Positions 7,969 to 14,847 of a stretch of 64,000 nt of DNA are shown here, piece after piece. The notes under the pieces were generated by a model. It saw only the letters and a list, made by a program, of their open reading frames with translations, was not told the DNA's origin and did no database searches. A program made the translations under genes and the position numbers. The DNA lies in NCBI GenBank assembly GCA_965220075.1, contig OZ244806.1, positions 2,108,001 through 2,172,000 on the forward strand. Direction: 5' to 3'. This stretch comes from G965220075 sp965220075 (GTDB lineage Bacteria > Chloroflexota > UBA11872). Position 1 is the first letter of the stretch. Each line of letters begins with the position of its first letter.

Positions 7969-9602
7969 TTACCGAGCTCTCGGATAACACGCGGGCCATC
8001 CTGCTGCTGACCGCGCCGCTCATCATCGGACGACGCATACCGGCGGCCCACGTGTTGGGGACGGGTGAGTACACAAAGCTAGCCGAATTCCTACGAGAGC
8101 CATCCGATCTGCTGAGCCCCGACGCCCCCGATATCCTGAACGACGACGGGCTGCCGGTCGAAGCCGACCGGCTCAAGCGCCTTCTGGCGCGGGGCTTCCA
8201 GCTCGCTCAGGCAGTCGAACGTTGGCAACGCCACGCGATCTGGGTGCTGAGCCGCGCCGATGACGGGTACCCCCAACGACTCAAAAAGCGTCTCGAAGAC
8301 GCAGCGCCCCCAATCCTATATGGATGCGGCGAGCCGAGACTTCTGGGGTTGGGGGGCCTGGCGGTCGTCGGCTCCCGCCGCGTAAACGACAAACTTCGGA
8401 ATGACGCGCTTGAGATCGGTAAGCTTGCCGCCAGCGCCGAGTGGACGCTTGTTTCCGGCGGTGCCCGCGGCATCGATCAAGCGGCGATGCGAGGCGCGCT
8501 TGACGAAGGGGGACGGGTCGCGGGTGTATTGAGCAACGACCTCCAGCGGATGGCGCTGCAACGCGACCACCGCGACTACCTGATGAACGAACGGCTGGTT
8601 CTGATCTCGCCGTACGACCCCGCGGCCGGCTTCAACGTAGGCCACGCCATGCAGCGCAACAAGCTGATCTACGCGCTGTCTGACGCCGCGCTCGTGGTGA
8701 GCTCGGATCACGGGAAGGGCGGAACATGGGCGGGCGCGGTCGAGCAGCTCGACAAGCTAAAGCTCGTGCCCGTCTATGTTCGACCGGATTCAAATGAGGC
8801 GCTCCAAGCTCTCATGCGCAAAGGCGCCCGCCTGTGGCCGGATCCCCAAACGCCGGAAGAGTTTTGGAAGGTGCTCCAACCACCCACGCCAGCCGCGAAA
8901 CTCCTTGACACGGTGGCTGAGCTGTTGACCGAGATGACCGCGCCCGCTCCTAAGTCGTTGGACGAGATCAAGGGCGACCTTGACATCCCCAGGGCCCAGG
9001 CGCAGAGGTGGTTGAACGAGTTGGTCAAGCGTGGCGTGCTGGGGAAGCGGCCGGAGCCCGTCCGCTACAATCCGACGGCGAATCACGCGCCGACACGGTC
9101 GGCGGCTTCACCAACAACACCGGCCGAGAAGCTCCTTGACAGATTTGCCGAGCTGGTGATCGAGATGACCACTCCTGATCCCAAATCGCTGGACGAGATC
9201 GAGAGCGTTTTCAAGGTCTCTAAGCCCCTCGCAAGAAAGTGGTTGAAGCGTCTGGTCGAAAACGGCGTGCTAAATAAGCAGCCCCAGCCCGTCCTCTACC
9301 AACCGGCATCTAATGCTGCGTCGACACTGTTAGCCGCCTCATTGACGACGCCCGCCAAGAGACTCCTCGACGCGGTGGCGGAGCTGGTGACCGAAATGAC
9401 CACGCCCGCCCCCAAATCGTTGGACGAGATCAAGGTCGAGCTTGGAGTCACCAGTGCCGTCGCACGGAAGTGGTTGAAGCGTCTGGAGGACGACGGCAGG
9501 CTGGAGAAGCGTTGGATCAAAGAGGGTGGACCGGAGAAGCAACGCCCTTCTGTCCGCTACGGGCCTGTTACGCAGACGCCGCTGTTCGGACTGCGCGACT
9601 GA
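7965..9602 (+). CDS. DprA/Smf-like Rossmann protein with three C-terminal winged-helix repeats
   Basis: 545 residues. Residues 95-300 are the DprA-type Rossmann fold: 'WVLSRADDGYP' (93-103), 'VVGSRR' (134-139), 'SGGARGID' (164-171) and 'VSSDHGKGGTWAGAVE' (245-260). In DprA this fold binds single-stranded DNA; relatives bind nucleotide ligands. The tail carries three tandem ~60-residue winged-helix units (about 308-368, 385-445, 462-533), each with a 'KSLDEI...W(L)' core, against one short DprA C-domain in competence proteins. GTG 7965 overlaps the stop of the helicase gene (GTGA), implying co-translation. No com genes are nearby, so a role in foreign-DNA handling or defence fits better than transformation. 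Exact activity unknown. Confidence 0.82.
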   Translation: MITELSDNTRAILLLTAPLIIGRRIPAAHVLGTGEYTKLAEFLREPSDLLSPDAPDILNDDGLPVEADRLKRLLARGFQLAQAVERWQRHAIWVLSRADDGYPQRLKKRLEDAAPPILYGCGEPRLLGLGGLAVVGSRRVNDKLRNDALEIGKLAASAEWTLVSGGARGIDQAAMRGALDEGGRVAGVLSNDLQRMALQRDHRDYLMNERLVLISPYDPAAGFNVGHAMQRNKLIYALSDAALVVSSDHGKGGTWAGAVEQLDKLKLVPVYVRPDSNEALQALMRKGARLWPDPQTPEEFWKVLQPPTPAAKLLDTVAELLTEMTAPAPKSLDEIKGDLDIPRAQAQRWLNELVKRGVLGKRPEPVRYNPTANHAPTRSAASPTTPAEKLLDRFAELVIEMTTPDPKSLDEIESVFKVSKPLARKWLKRLVENGVLNKQPQPVLYQPASNAASTLLAASLTTPAKRLLDAVAELVTEMTTPAPKSLDEIKVELGVTSAVARKWLKRLEDDGRLEKRWIKEGGPEKQRPSVRYGPVTQTPLFGLRD

Positions 9603-9604
9603 GA

Positions 9605-9828
9605 GCACGCTCCTGCACGTGCGGGCCCGGTCCCCAGTGGCCCGACCTTCAGGTTGGGACCGCACCGAGCACTTCTTCGCCGACGCAACGCACGCCGAAC
9701 GCGCCTTGGACTCGGTCTGGAGAGTCCAAACCGACGCGCAGGCGCACGTAATCGGGTTCGTCATCATGCCCGACCATTTGCGTCCGCTCATACAGCTGCT
9801 TGGGGACACGCAGGTTCAGGGCCGATGA
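9605..9828 (+). pseudogene. RAYT / Y1-type transposase remnant
   Basis: An open stretch encodes a fragment ending 'AHVIGFVIMPDHLRPLIQLL', which resembles the HUH motif region of REP-associated tyrosine transposases (usual form 'xxMPDHLHLLI'). The second histidine is replaced by Arg, and both the N-terminal body and the tyrosine-bearing C-terminus are missing. It is flanked by short palindromic repeats, as expected for a REP/RAYT unit. A dead, short remnant. Confidence 0.5.
9641..9658. repeat. REP-like palindrome, upstream of RAYT remnant
   Basis: Imperfect palindrome CCCGACCTTCAGGTTGGG that can fold into a hairpin. The same core recurs, inverted or identical, at 9884-9900 and 9934-9951, bracketing the RAYT remnant. 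Confidence 0.6.
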
Positions 9829-9883
9829 CCCGCTTCAAGTGGAACGCGGGCGAGCCGGTCCGCGAGCGGCGCGGGGCTCGATC

Positions 9884-9951
9884 CAGACCTGAAGGTCGGG
9901 CCACCGATCCATCGGGCTGAAAGCTCACCCGATCCCGACCTGAAGGTCGGG
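9884..9951. repeat. Pair of REP-like palindromes, downstream of RAYT remnant
   Basis: Two copies of the palindrome core GACCTGAAGGTCGGG lie here (9884-9900 and 9934-9951), 33 bases apart. The second is a near-perfect inverted repeat, CCCGACCTGAAGGTCGGG. With the copy at 9641 they form a typical REP array around a transposase remnant. Confidence 0.6.
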
Positions 9952-10007
9952 GCACCGGGTAGTGGTCAAGTCTGATCTCGGAGCGAGTTCAGCGGGCTGA
10001 AGTTCCG

Positions 10008-10418
10008 CTAGACAAGCCCAGGATCGATGCCACTCAGGCAGGAATGAAGAAGCCCAGCCGCTAGTCGCATCCGGTCGCTGCCTGAGGGCAGTGCCACGCT
10101 AGTGTGCGAATGATCCTCGCATTTGGGGTCGTGGAATACGCAGATGCTGATCCGATCCTCGGCAGCCCGAACTCGGACGCAGGAAACCCGGAGGGTGGCA
10201 AACCGGCCCCTTGGCCTGAGCGTGTAGTTCTTGTCCTGGAAAACCCTCCGGATTTTGTCGATCGAACCGGCGCTGGGATGCTCTAGCCAATTGACCGACA
10301 GGGAATCTTCGTCTTCCCTCAACTCGAAGGCACTGATCATGGGCTTTTCCGTCGGGCATGTGCCTGGTCGGCAATACCGCACAACATGATGATCGTCAGG
10401 TATTGGGAGCCGCTTCAT
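10008..10418 (-). CDS. Hypothetical protein, third gene of an uncharacterised operon
   Basis: 136 residues, soluble. It starts 'MKRLPIPDDHHVVRYCRPG' and carries the core 'EDEDSLSVNWLEH', a pattern I recall from widespread small hypothetical proteins without assigned function. It follows the 10422-11150 gene by 3 bases, so it is the distal gene of a three-gene operon. No catalytic motif, signal peptide or membrane segment is visible. It could be an immunity or accessory component. Confidence 0.6.
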   Translation of the reverse strand: MKRLPIPDDHHVVRYCRPGTCPTEKPMISAFELREDEDSLSVNWLEHPSAGSIDKIRRVFQDKNYTLRPRGRFATLRVSCVRVRAAEDRISICVFHDPKCEDHSHTSVALPSGSDRMRLAAGLLHSCLSGIDPGLV

Positions 10419-10421
10419 CGG

Positions 10422-11150
10422 CTAGGAGGTCTGCGCGACTTCCTGCAGAAACGATTCGCACTCCGCGTACGGGATGGTGCCGCTATCGACGGATGTCTCA
10501 CCCGTGATAAAGAACCACACGCGCCCGTCTGGCTGGAACACGAGGTTGAGCATTTCGCCGGTCGCCTCGCTATCCCACCTGGCATGCACGGAGCCATCGA
10601 GAGCTGGCCCCAACACCACTGACGGGTAGCGCGAGTCAAGTATTCCTCGGATGACTACGGAGACCGCATGGCTGAGGGCGACATCGTCAAACCACAGGTC
10701 ACCGCCATCATCCTTGGCCTCTCGGTCAATCTCAACCAGCTGTTCGGCGACGGCGATCTTTTGGGCTTGGCGCAGTTTCCCAACTGCCACCTGGACTGAC
10801 GATCTCAACTTTGGGCTGGGGACAGGCGTTCCCACCGGTGCGTTGGTGACACGGATGCGAGTGCGCCATTGCTGCAGATCGTTAACCAGGGTGCTCACAG
10901 CGTCCCACTTGGCATCGCCTCGGTTTGCAGCCCAACACTCGGTCCCAAGAATACGAGTCCACTGATCGTGTCCAGGTCCAACCAAGTACGCCTGGTAAGT
11001 CTCGGGCCACGCCGGCCATGCCTGGCTGATGATCACGAATTCGCCGCGGGCTGCATCCGAAGGCAGACTATTGGTGCCCGACGCAGCCGGCTGCATGCGA
11101 TACGAGCGGAGCTTGACCTCGTTGGGCAGCGTGGGACTAGCGAGTGCCAT
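10422..11150 (-). CDS. Hypothetical protein, second gene of an uncharacterised operon
   Basis: 242 residues, soluble, not recognised. The N-terminal half is beta-rich with many aromatic residues ('AWPAWPETYQAYLVGPGHD'), then a helical stretch 'KLRQAQKIAVAEQLVEIDRE' and a C-terminal beta-rich part with 'GRVWFFITGE'. It overlaps the upstream gene by 14 bases and lies 3 bases from the downstream gene, so coordinated expression is likely. No known domain is assigned. Confidence 0.6.
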   Translation of the reverse strand: MALASPTLPNEVKLRSYRMQPAASGTNSLPSDAARGEFVIISQAWPAWPETYQAYLVGPGHDQWTRILGTECWAANRGDAKWDAVSTLVNDLQQWRTRIRVTNAPVGTPVPSPKLRSSVQVAVGKLRQAQKIAVAEQLVEIDREAKDDGGDLWFDDVALSHAVSVVIRGILDSRYPSVVLGPALDGSVHARWDSEATGEMLNLVFQPDGRVWFFITGETSVDSGTIPYAECESFLQEVAQTS

Positions 11151-11805
11151 CGATGGCCTTGATTAACTCTCTCGCATGATCCACAACGCCGGTAAGGTGA
11201 TCAAGAATGTCGGATTCCACAGAGGGTACGTCAGTATCAGCGAAGTCGTGATTGAGCGCTACGAATAGCTTGGGCGCCTCTTGGTCGTTGAAGCGCGGCT
11301 CGACGCGCAGATTCCACGCTGGCCATTTGGGTGAGATGCCGCTCATGTTGGCGGACGCGCCCGTAATCTCCGAGTCCGTGGCGTCAAACAGGGTCGGCCG
11401 GATTATGCGCCGGGCCAGATAGCGAAATGCTGGCTCAGTTGACGGCGAGACGAGCAGCACCGCGTTGAATCCAAAATTCCCTTGAGGCTCGATCGCAGGG
11501 TCTGTATAGCTGATGGCGGCATGGATAACACCAGCCAGCTGGTGCAGATCGTCTGGACCCTGGGGGTACTCCTTCGTGACTGCGCTGCTGGTTTTTGTGA
11601 GGTTGAGACTGATTCGTTCGCGTGGCAGGACAAGCCGTTGCGTTTCGAGCGGAGACTGGTTCGCAGGGGCTGCGGGAATCGTCAATGCTACCTCATTCAC
11701 GACGTCGGATTGGATGCTTTGCTTAAAGGCAGCGACGTTCTCGGGCGCCGAGAGTAGCGCCCGACCGACGAGGACGAAGCTGGCCTCGATTTGCTCGATG
11801 TCCAT
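11137..11805 (-). CDS. Hypothetical protein, first gene of an uncharacterised operon
   Basis: 222 residues from ATG 11805. An upstream in-frame start at 11850 would add 15 residues of weak sequence. It begins with a helix, 'MDIEQIEASFVLVGRALL', followed by a mixed alpha/beta region with 'ANMSGISPKWPAWNLRVEPR' and 'LFVALNHDF'. The C-terminal part slightly recalls sporadically distributed TIGR04255-type proteins, but I cannot confirm this. First gene of a compact operon with the two following genes; function unknown. Confidence 0.6.
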   Translation of the reverse strand: MDIEQIEASFVLVGRALLSAPENVAAFKQSIQSDVVNEVALTIPAAPANQSPLETQRLVLPRERISLNLTKTSSAVTKEYPQGPDDLHQLAGVIHAAISYTDPAIEPQGNFGFNAVLLVSPSTEPAFRYLARRIIRPTLFDATDSEITGASANMSGISPKWPAWNLRVEPRFNDQEAPKLFVALNHDFADTDVPSVESDILDHLTGVVDHARELIKAIDGTR

Positions 11806-11899
11806 GCCTACCCCCCGTAAAGGCGCGAATTGTACAGGATGATCGCACAAGCACGAGAACCTGGGCGGTGGTGTTAAGTCCGATAGAGGGCCGCTGCGC

Positions 11900-12037
11900 C
11901 TAGAACATCTCCGCCTGGACGTAGCGCGACGGGGCTGGGATGAGAATTGCCAGGACGGTCATCCCGGCGACCAGGAAAGCCCGCAGCTGACGGAGTCCCT
12001 GGGCTAGCCAGTGGTAGAAGGTGTCTGCTATACTCAT
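11900..12037 (-). CDS. Small putative membrane protein
   Basis: 45 residues from ATG 12037, with an AAAGG-type ribosome binding site about 7 bases upstream. The sequence has an amphipathic start ('MSIADTFYHWLAQGLRQL') and then one hydrophobic helix ('FLVAGMTVLAILI'). It is isolated between the three-gene operon and a secreted-protein gene. Small single-span proteins can be regulators or type I toxin-like peptides; nothing here decides between these, or excludes chance. Confidence 0.35.
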   Translation of the reverse strand: MSIADTFYHWLAQGLRQLRAFLVAGMTVLAILIPAPSRYVQAEMF

Positions 12038-12392
12038 GTCGTTGCCTTTCGAGGCGCAGCGGTGGCCCGGCCTGTGCAAAAGCAAGGCCCGCTGCAAATG
12101 GCCTGCCTAGTGCTGTGAACACTGGGCAGAGTCGGAACAATCGACCGCCGAGTTTATCACCGCCTGCGGGCGGTGATCGGCGTTAAGGGTCAGGCGTGCT
12201 AATCTCCCGCCCAGCACCAGGATCGCGAAGCTTTGGCGCGGGCGGCGCTCCGCACTTCTGTTCAGGGCCTGACCGCCCGACGCCGAGTTAGCGCGATCTC
12301 CCAGCGGCCTCAGTGTGCCGTTGGAGTTCCTGGTGCTACGGGAGATCGCCCAACGGTCCCGCTGGGGCCGCTGTTCGTAGAAGGCGGGAACT

Positions 12393-12977
12393 GTGCGCCG
12401 GATCCTTGCGGCCATCGTCGCCGCGACCCTTATGACCGCCGGGCTCGCCGTCGGGGTAGCAGCCGACATTCACGATCAAGGATGGCCGACCACCTGCGTT
12501 GATCTGAACGACATTGTCGAAGGCCACCTCGGCAACGACCACAACGTCGGCATCTACCAGCGGGTCTTCGGCTACCAAGCGGAAATCGCCTGCCAGACCG
12601 ATCATAGAAGCGACGTGCGCGAGACGTTCGCGTGGGCGTTTCGCGACTCTGATCCGCCGGTGGTGGACGAGTTTGGCTCCATGGGGCTGTTCGGTCAGTG
12701 CCGAAATCCATCCGGAGCCTACGTTCGCATCATCAACGTCACCGAGGGGCTGTGGTCGTGTTACGGCATTGTCTTTCACGGCTCGGTCTACGTGGGAACC
12801 GTTAAGCTCGCAGAGTCGGACGGCATCGGCCTCTCTGTCACCCTCCGGCTCAATCCGGGGACGCCCCTCCTTGTGCACGGGTTGTATTTCCTCGGTGGCC
12901 CCGAGTACGACAAGATCCGAACATTCCACAAGGAGAAAGGCACCGGCGCGCTGTCCAGCGAATACTGGACCTGGTAG
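12393..12977 (+). CDS. Secreted protein of unknown function
   Basis: 194 residues with a Sec-type signal peptide: basic 'MRRI', hydrophobic 'LAAIVAATLMTAGLAVGV', and a probable cleavage after 'AA' near residue 24. The mature part starts 'DIHDQGWPTTCVDLND' and contains four cysteines (in 'TTCVD', 'IACQT', 'GQCRN', 'WSCYG') that may form disulfides. Exported, probably globular and beta-rich. It starts with GTG at 12393 without a clear ribosome binding site. Function not recognised. Confidence 0.6.
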   Translation: MRRILAAIVAATLMTAGLAVGVAADIHDQGWPTTCVDLNDIVEGHLGNDHNVGIYQRVFGYQAEIACQTDHRSDVRETFAWAFRDSDPPVVDEFGSMGLFGQCRNPSGAYVRIINVTEGLWSCYGIVFHGSVYVGTVKLAESDGIGLSVTLRLNPGTPLLVHGLYFLGGPEYDKIRTFHKEKGTGALSSEYWTW

Positions 12978-12997
12978 GCCGCGAGCGCGGCTCAGAA

Positions 12998-13192
12998 CTA
13001 TACAGCGCTAGGGCGGGTGGTCTCGGGGCGCCGCTCGGCTCGCTCTACAGGCGCCTCGACTGTCTTTTCCGCAGTGGCTGCCGCTACGATCCGGAAGGCC
13101 ATCTGGTTCACGTCCGGCAGGTCACAGTGGTCCGCGGGTTCGGGCAGCTCGCGAGGTCGGTCTGGCTTCGGGCTGGGTGCCATGTTGGGCAT
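12998..13192 (-). CDS. Small hypothetical protein
   Basis: 64 residues from ATG 13192, preceded by a good AAGGAG ribosome binding site 8 bases upstream, which is the main reason to call it real. The protein is polar and proline-rich at the start ('MPNMAPSPKPDRPRELPEP'), then has a short hydrophobic stretch 'QMAFRIVAAATAEKTV'. No motif recognised. It lies divergently just before the IS1-like transposase gene. Confidence 0.45.
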   Translation of the reverse strand: MPNMAPSPKPDRPRELPEPADHCDLPDVNQMAFRIVAAATAEKTVEAPVERAERRPETTRPSAV

Positions 13193-13291
13193 TTTCCGCT
13201 CCTTCCGAGCCGGGTTACAGTAGCGGGGACGCCACCCACGGTCAAGTGCGGTATACTGTCCTAACAGGTTTGGCTTCCCCCAGAACAGTCC

Positions 13292-14206
13292 GTGTACCGC
13301 CTCGATCCTGCCCAGCGTGCGCGCATTCTATCAGCACTTAGCGAAGGCTCCTCGATTGCCTCTGTGTGCCGTGACGGCTCCGTCTCCAAGCCTACCGTAC
13401 TTCGGCTCCTGACCGATATCGGGCCTGTCGTGGCGAAGTTTCAGGGCCGGGCCTTGCGGGACCTGCCATGCCGGCGGATCCAGGTGGATGAGATCTGGGC
13501 CTATGTCGGCATGAAGGCCCGGCAGGTCCCGGAAGAGCGGCGCGGTGAGTCTGGCATCGGGGACGTCTACACGTTTACGGCTCTCTGCCCGGACACCAAG
13601 CTGGTCCCGACCTGGCTGGTGGGGCCGCGGGACGCGGAGACGGCACGACGATTCCTGCTGGATGTCTCGCGGCGCATGAGCGGCCGTATCCAGCTGACCT
13701 CGGACGGGGCCATGTTCTACCGGGAGGCCGTGTGGGAGGCGTTCGCCGGGCTCGTGGACTACGCGCAGCTCCAGAAGCTGTATGCCTCGCCCATGGAGGC
13801 GGAGCGCCGGTACAGTCCGCCCGTGTGTGTCGGGGCCCGTCCGGTGGTCGTGCATGGCGAGCCCGACCCCGATCACATCAGCACCTCGCATGTGGAGCGT
13901 CAGAACCTGACCATGCGGATGAGCATGCGGAGGTTCACGCGGCTGACAAACGCGTTCTCCAAGAAGGTCCTGAACCTGAGCTGCGCGGTCGCGCTGCACT
14001 ACATGGTCTACAACTTCGTCCGGCCGCACGGCACGCTCACGCAGGCTGCGTACGGGAAACCGACGACGCCGGCGATGGCTGCCGGGATCGAGACCAGGCC
14101 CTGGACGTTCGGCGAGATCGTGGCCCTGCTGGAAGCGCAGGAGGAGTCAGCGGTCGATGTCTCCAAGCGCCGGAGGGACCTGGGGGCGCACCGGGTGCAT
14201 GGGTGA
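13292..14206 (+). CDS. IS1-like family transposase
   Basis: 304-residue DDE transposase. An N-terminal helix-turn-helix ('GSSIASVCRDGSVSKPTVLR') precedes an IS1-like catalytic core: Asp66 in 'QVDEIWAYVG', Asp138 in 'TSDGAMF' and Glu202 in 'HVERQNLTMR', then the C-terminal 'YNFVRPHGTL'. All three acidic residues are present, so it looks functional. GTG 13292 is the likely start. I could not identify convincing terminal inverted repeats. It is directly followed by a small gene with its own ribosome binding site. Confidence 0.8.
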   Translation: MYRLDPAQRARILSALSEGSSIASVCRDGSVSKPTVLRLLTDIGPVVAKFQGRALRDLPCRRIQVDEIWAYVGMKARQVPEERRGESGIGDVYTFTALCPDTKLVPTWLVGPRDAETARRFLLDVSRRMSGRIQLTSDGAMFYREAVWEAFAGLVDYAQLQKLYASPMEAERRYSPPVCVGARPVVVHGEPDPDHISTSHVERQNLTMRMSMRRFTRLTNAFSKKVLNLSCAVALHYMVYNFVRPHGTLTQAAYGKPTTPAMAAGIETRPWTFGEIVALLEAQEESAVDVSKRRRDLGAHRVHG

Positions 14207-14254
14207 GCCAGGGGCGCGATATCCTGGACGACCGAGTTGGTCGGAGGAGCTGGC

Positions 14255-14443
14255 ATGACTGAAGAGCACGAGGACAAAGCCAAGGCGAAAGACAGGCCGA
14301 TGAGCGTCTGGGCGTGGATCAACCAGCAGTTCACGGAGGACCCGCGGTATCAGCCGACTCGCGACGAGCTGTATCGCGCCGAGACGTATGCCGAGAAGAA
14401 GGCTCTCGAAGAGCGGTACCGGGAAGGGCTCGACGGGTACTGA
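14255..14443 (+). CDS. Small hypothetical protein downstream of transposase
   Basis: 62-residue, highly charged, helical protein ('MTEEHEDKAKAKDRPMSVW...'). ATG 14255 has a strong GGAGGAG ribosome binding site (14243-14249). It follows the IS1-like transposase by 48 bases in the same direction and ends just before the trp promoter. It may be cargo of the IS or an old chromosomal gene. Function unknown. Confidence 0.5.
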   Translation: MTEEHEDKAKAKDRPMSVWAWINQQFTEDPRYQPTRDELYRAETYAEKKALEERYREGLDGY

Positions 14444-14501
14444 GCAGCCGCTCCGGAAGTTCATAGGGTCATAGTTGACCAGTACCGGGCACCGGGAGCT
14501 A

Positions 14502-14531
14502 TTGACATCGCGCAACGCGCGTTCCTAAGAT
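14502..14531 (+). promoter_or_regulatory. Putative sigma70-type promoter of the trp operon
   Basis: A perfect -35 hexamer TTGACA (14502-14507) and a -10-like TAAGAT (14526-14531, four of six consensus bases) are separated by 18 bases. It lies immediately upstream of the T-box leader and would start transcription near 14538. Confidence 0.6.
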
Positions 14532-14537
14532 TGTTAC

Positions 14538-14823
14538 GGATACGAAAAAGGCTTTGACCGGGACGAGTACGTTCCGCGAACCACGGCAGAGAGCCGGACC
14601 CAGTGCTGCAAGTCCGGTCGTGGGGAGGGGGCGGAATGGACCCGCGAGCTGCGGTCCGAAAGGCTGACGCCGAGTAGGCGCCGACGGACGCCCGCCGTTA
14701 TCGCAGGGCAGGGTATCGAGTTTCGACTCCGTACCCGTGAGGGGCGCCTTTGGCGCCTAAATAAGGGTGGCACCGCGAAGGCCGTGGACCTCTCGCCCCT
14801 AGGCGAGAGGTCTTTTGCTTTTT
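14538..14823 (+). promoter_or_regulatory. T-box leader, tryptophan-specific (UGG specifier)
   Basis: A tRNA-sensing riboswitch that controls trpE and the rest of the operon. The conserved T-box AGGGUGGCACCGCG is at 14764-14777, just before a terminator hairpin. Upstream, a long Stem I region carries the AG-bulge-like 'CAGAGAGCCGG' and, on its 3' side, 'GGAAUGGACC', which places a UGG codon (14637-14639) in the specifier position. Uncharged tRNA-Trp would pair with this codon and with the T-box bulge, forming the antiterminator and allowing transcription; charged tRNA gives termination. The specifier assignment is read by eye from the typical GAA-NNN-A context. Confidence 0.9.
14787..14823 (+). 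terminator. Rho-independent attenuator of the trp T-box leader
   Basis: An 11-bp perfect stem (14787-14797 with 14802-14812), a CCTA loop and a T-rich tract (14813-14823). The 5' arm overlaps sequence needed by the alternative antiterminator. It ends 24 bases before the trpE start. Confidence 0.9.
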
Positions 14824-14847
14824 AGGGCCGGTCGAAGAGGAGCACGA

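Noticed and set aside
12336..12929. 197-codon minus-strand frame opposite the secreted-protein gene
   Set aside because: The plus-strand frame has a clear signal peptide and cysteine pattern; the antisense frame has neither.
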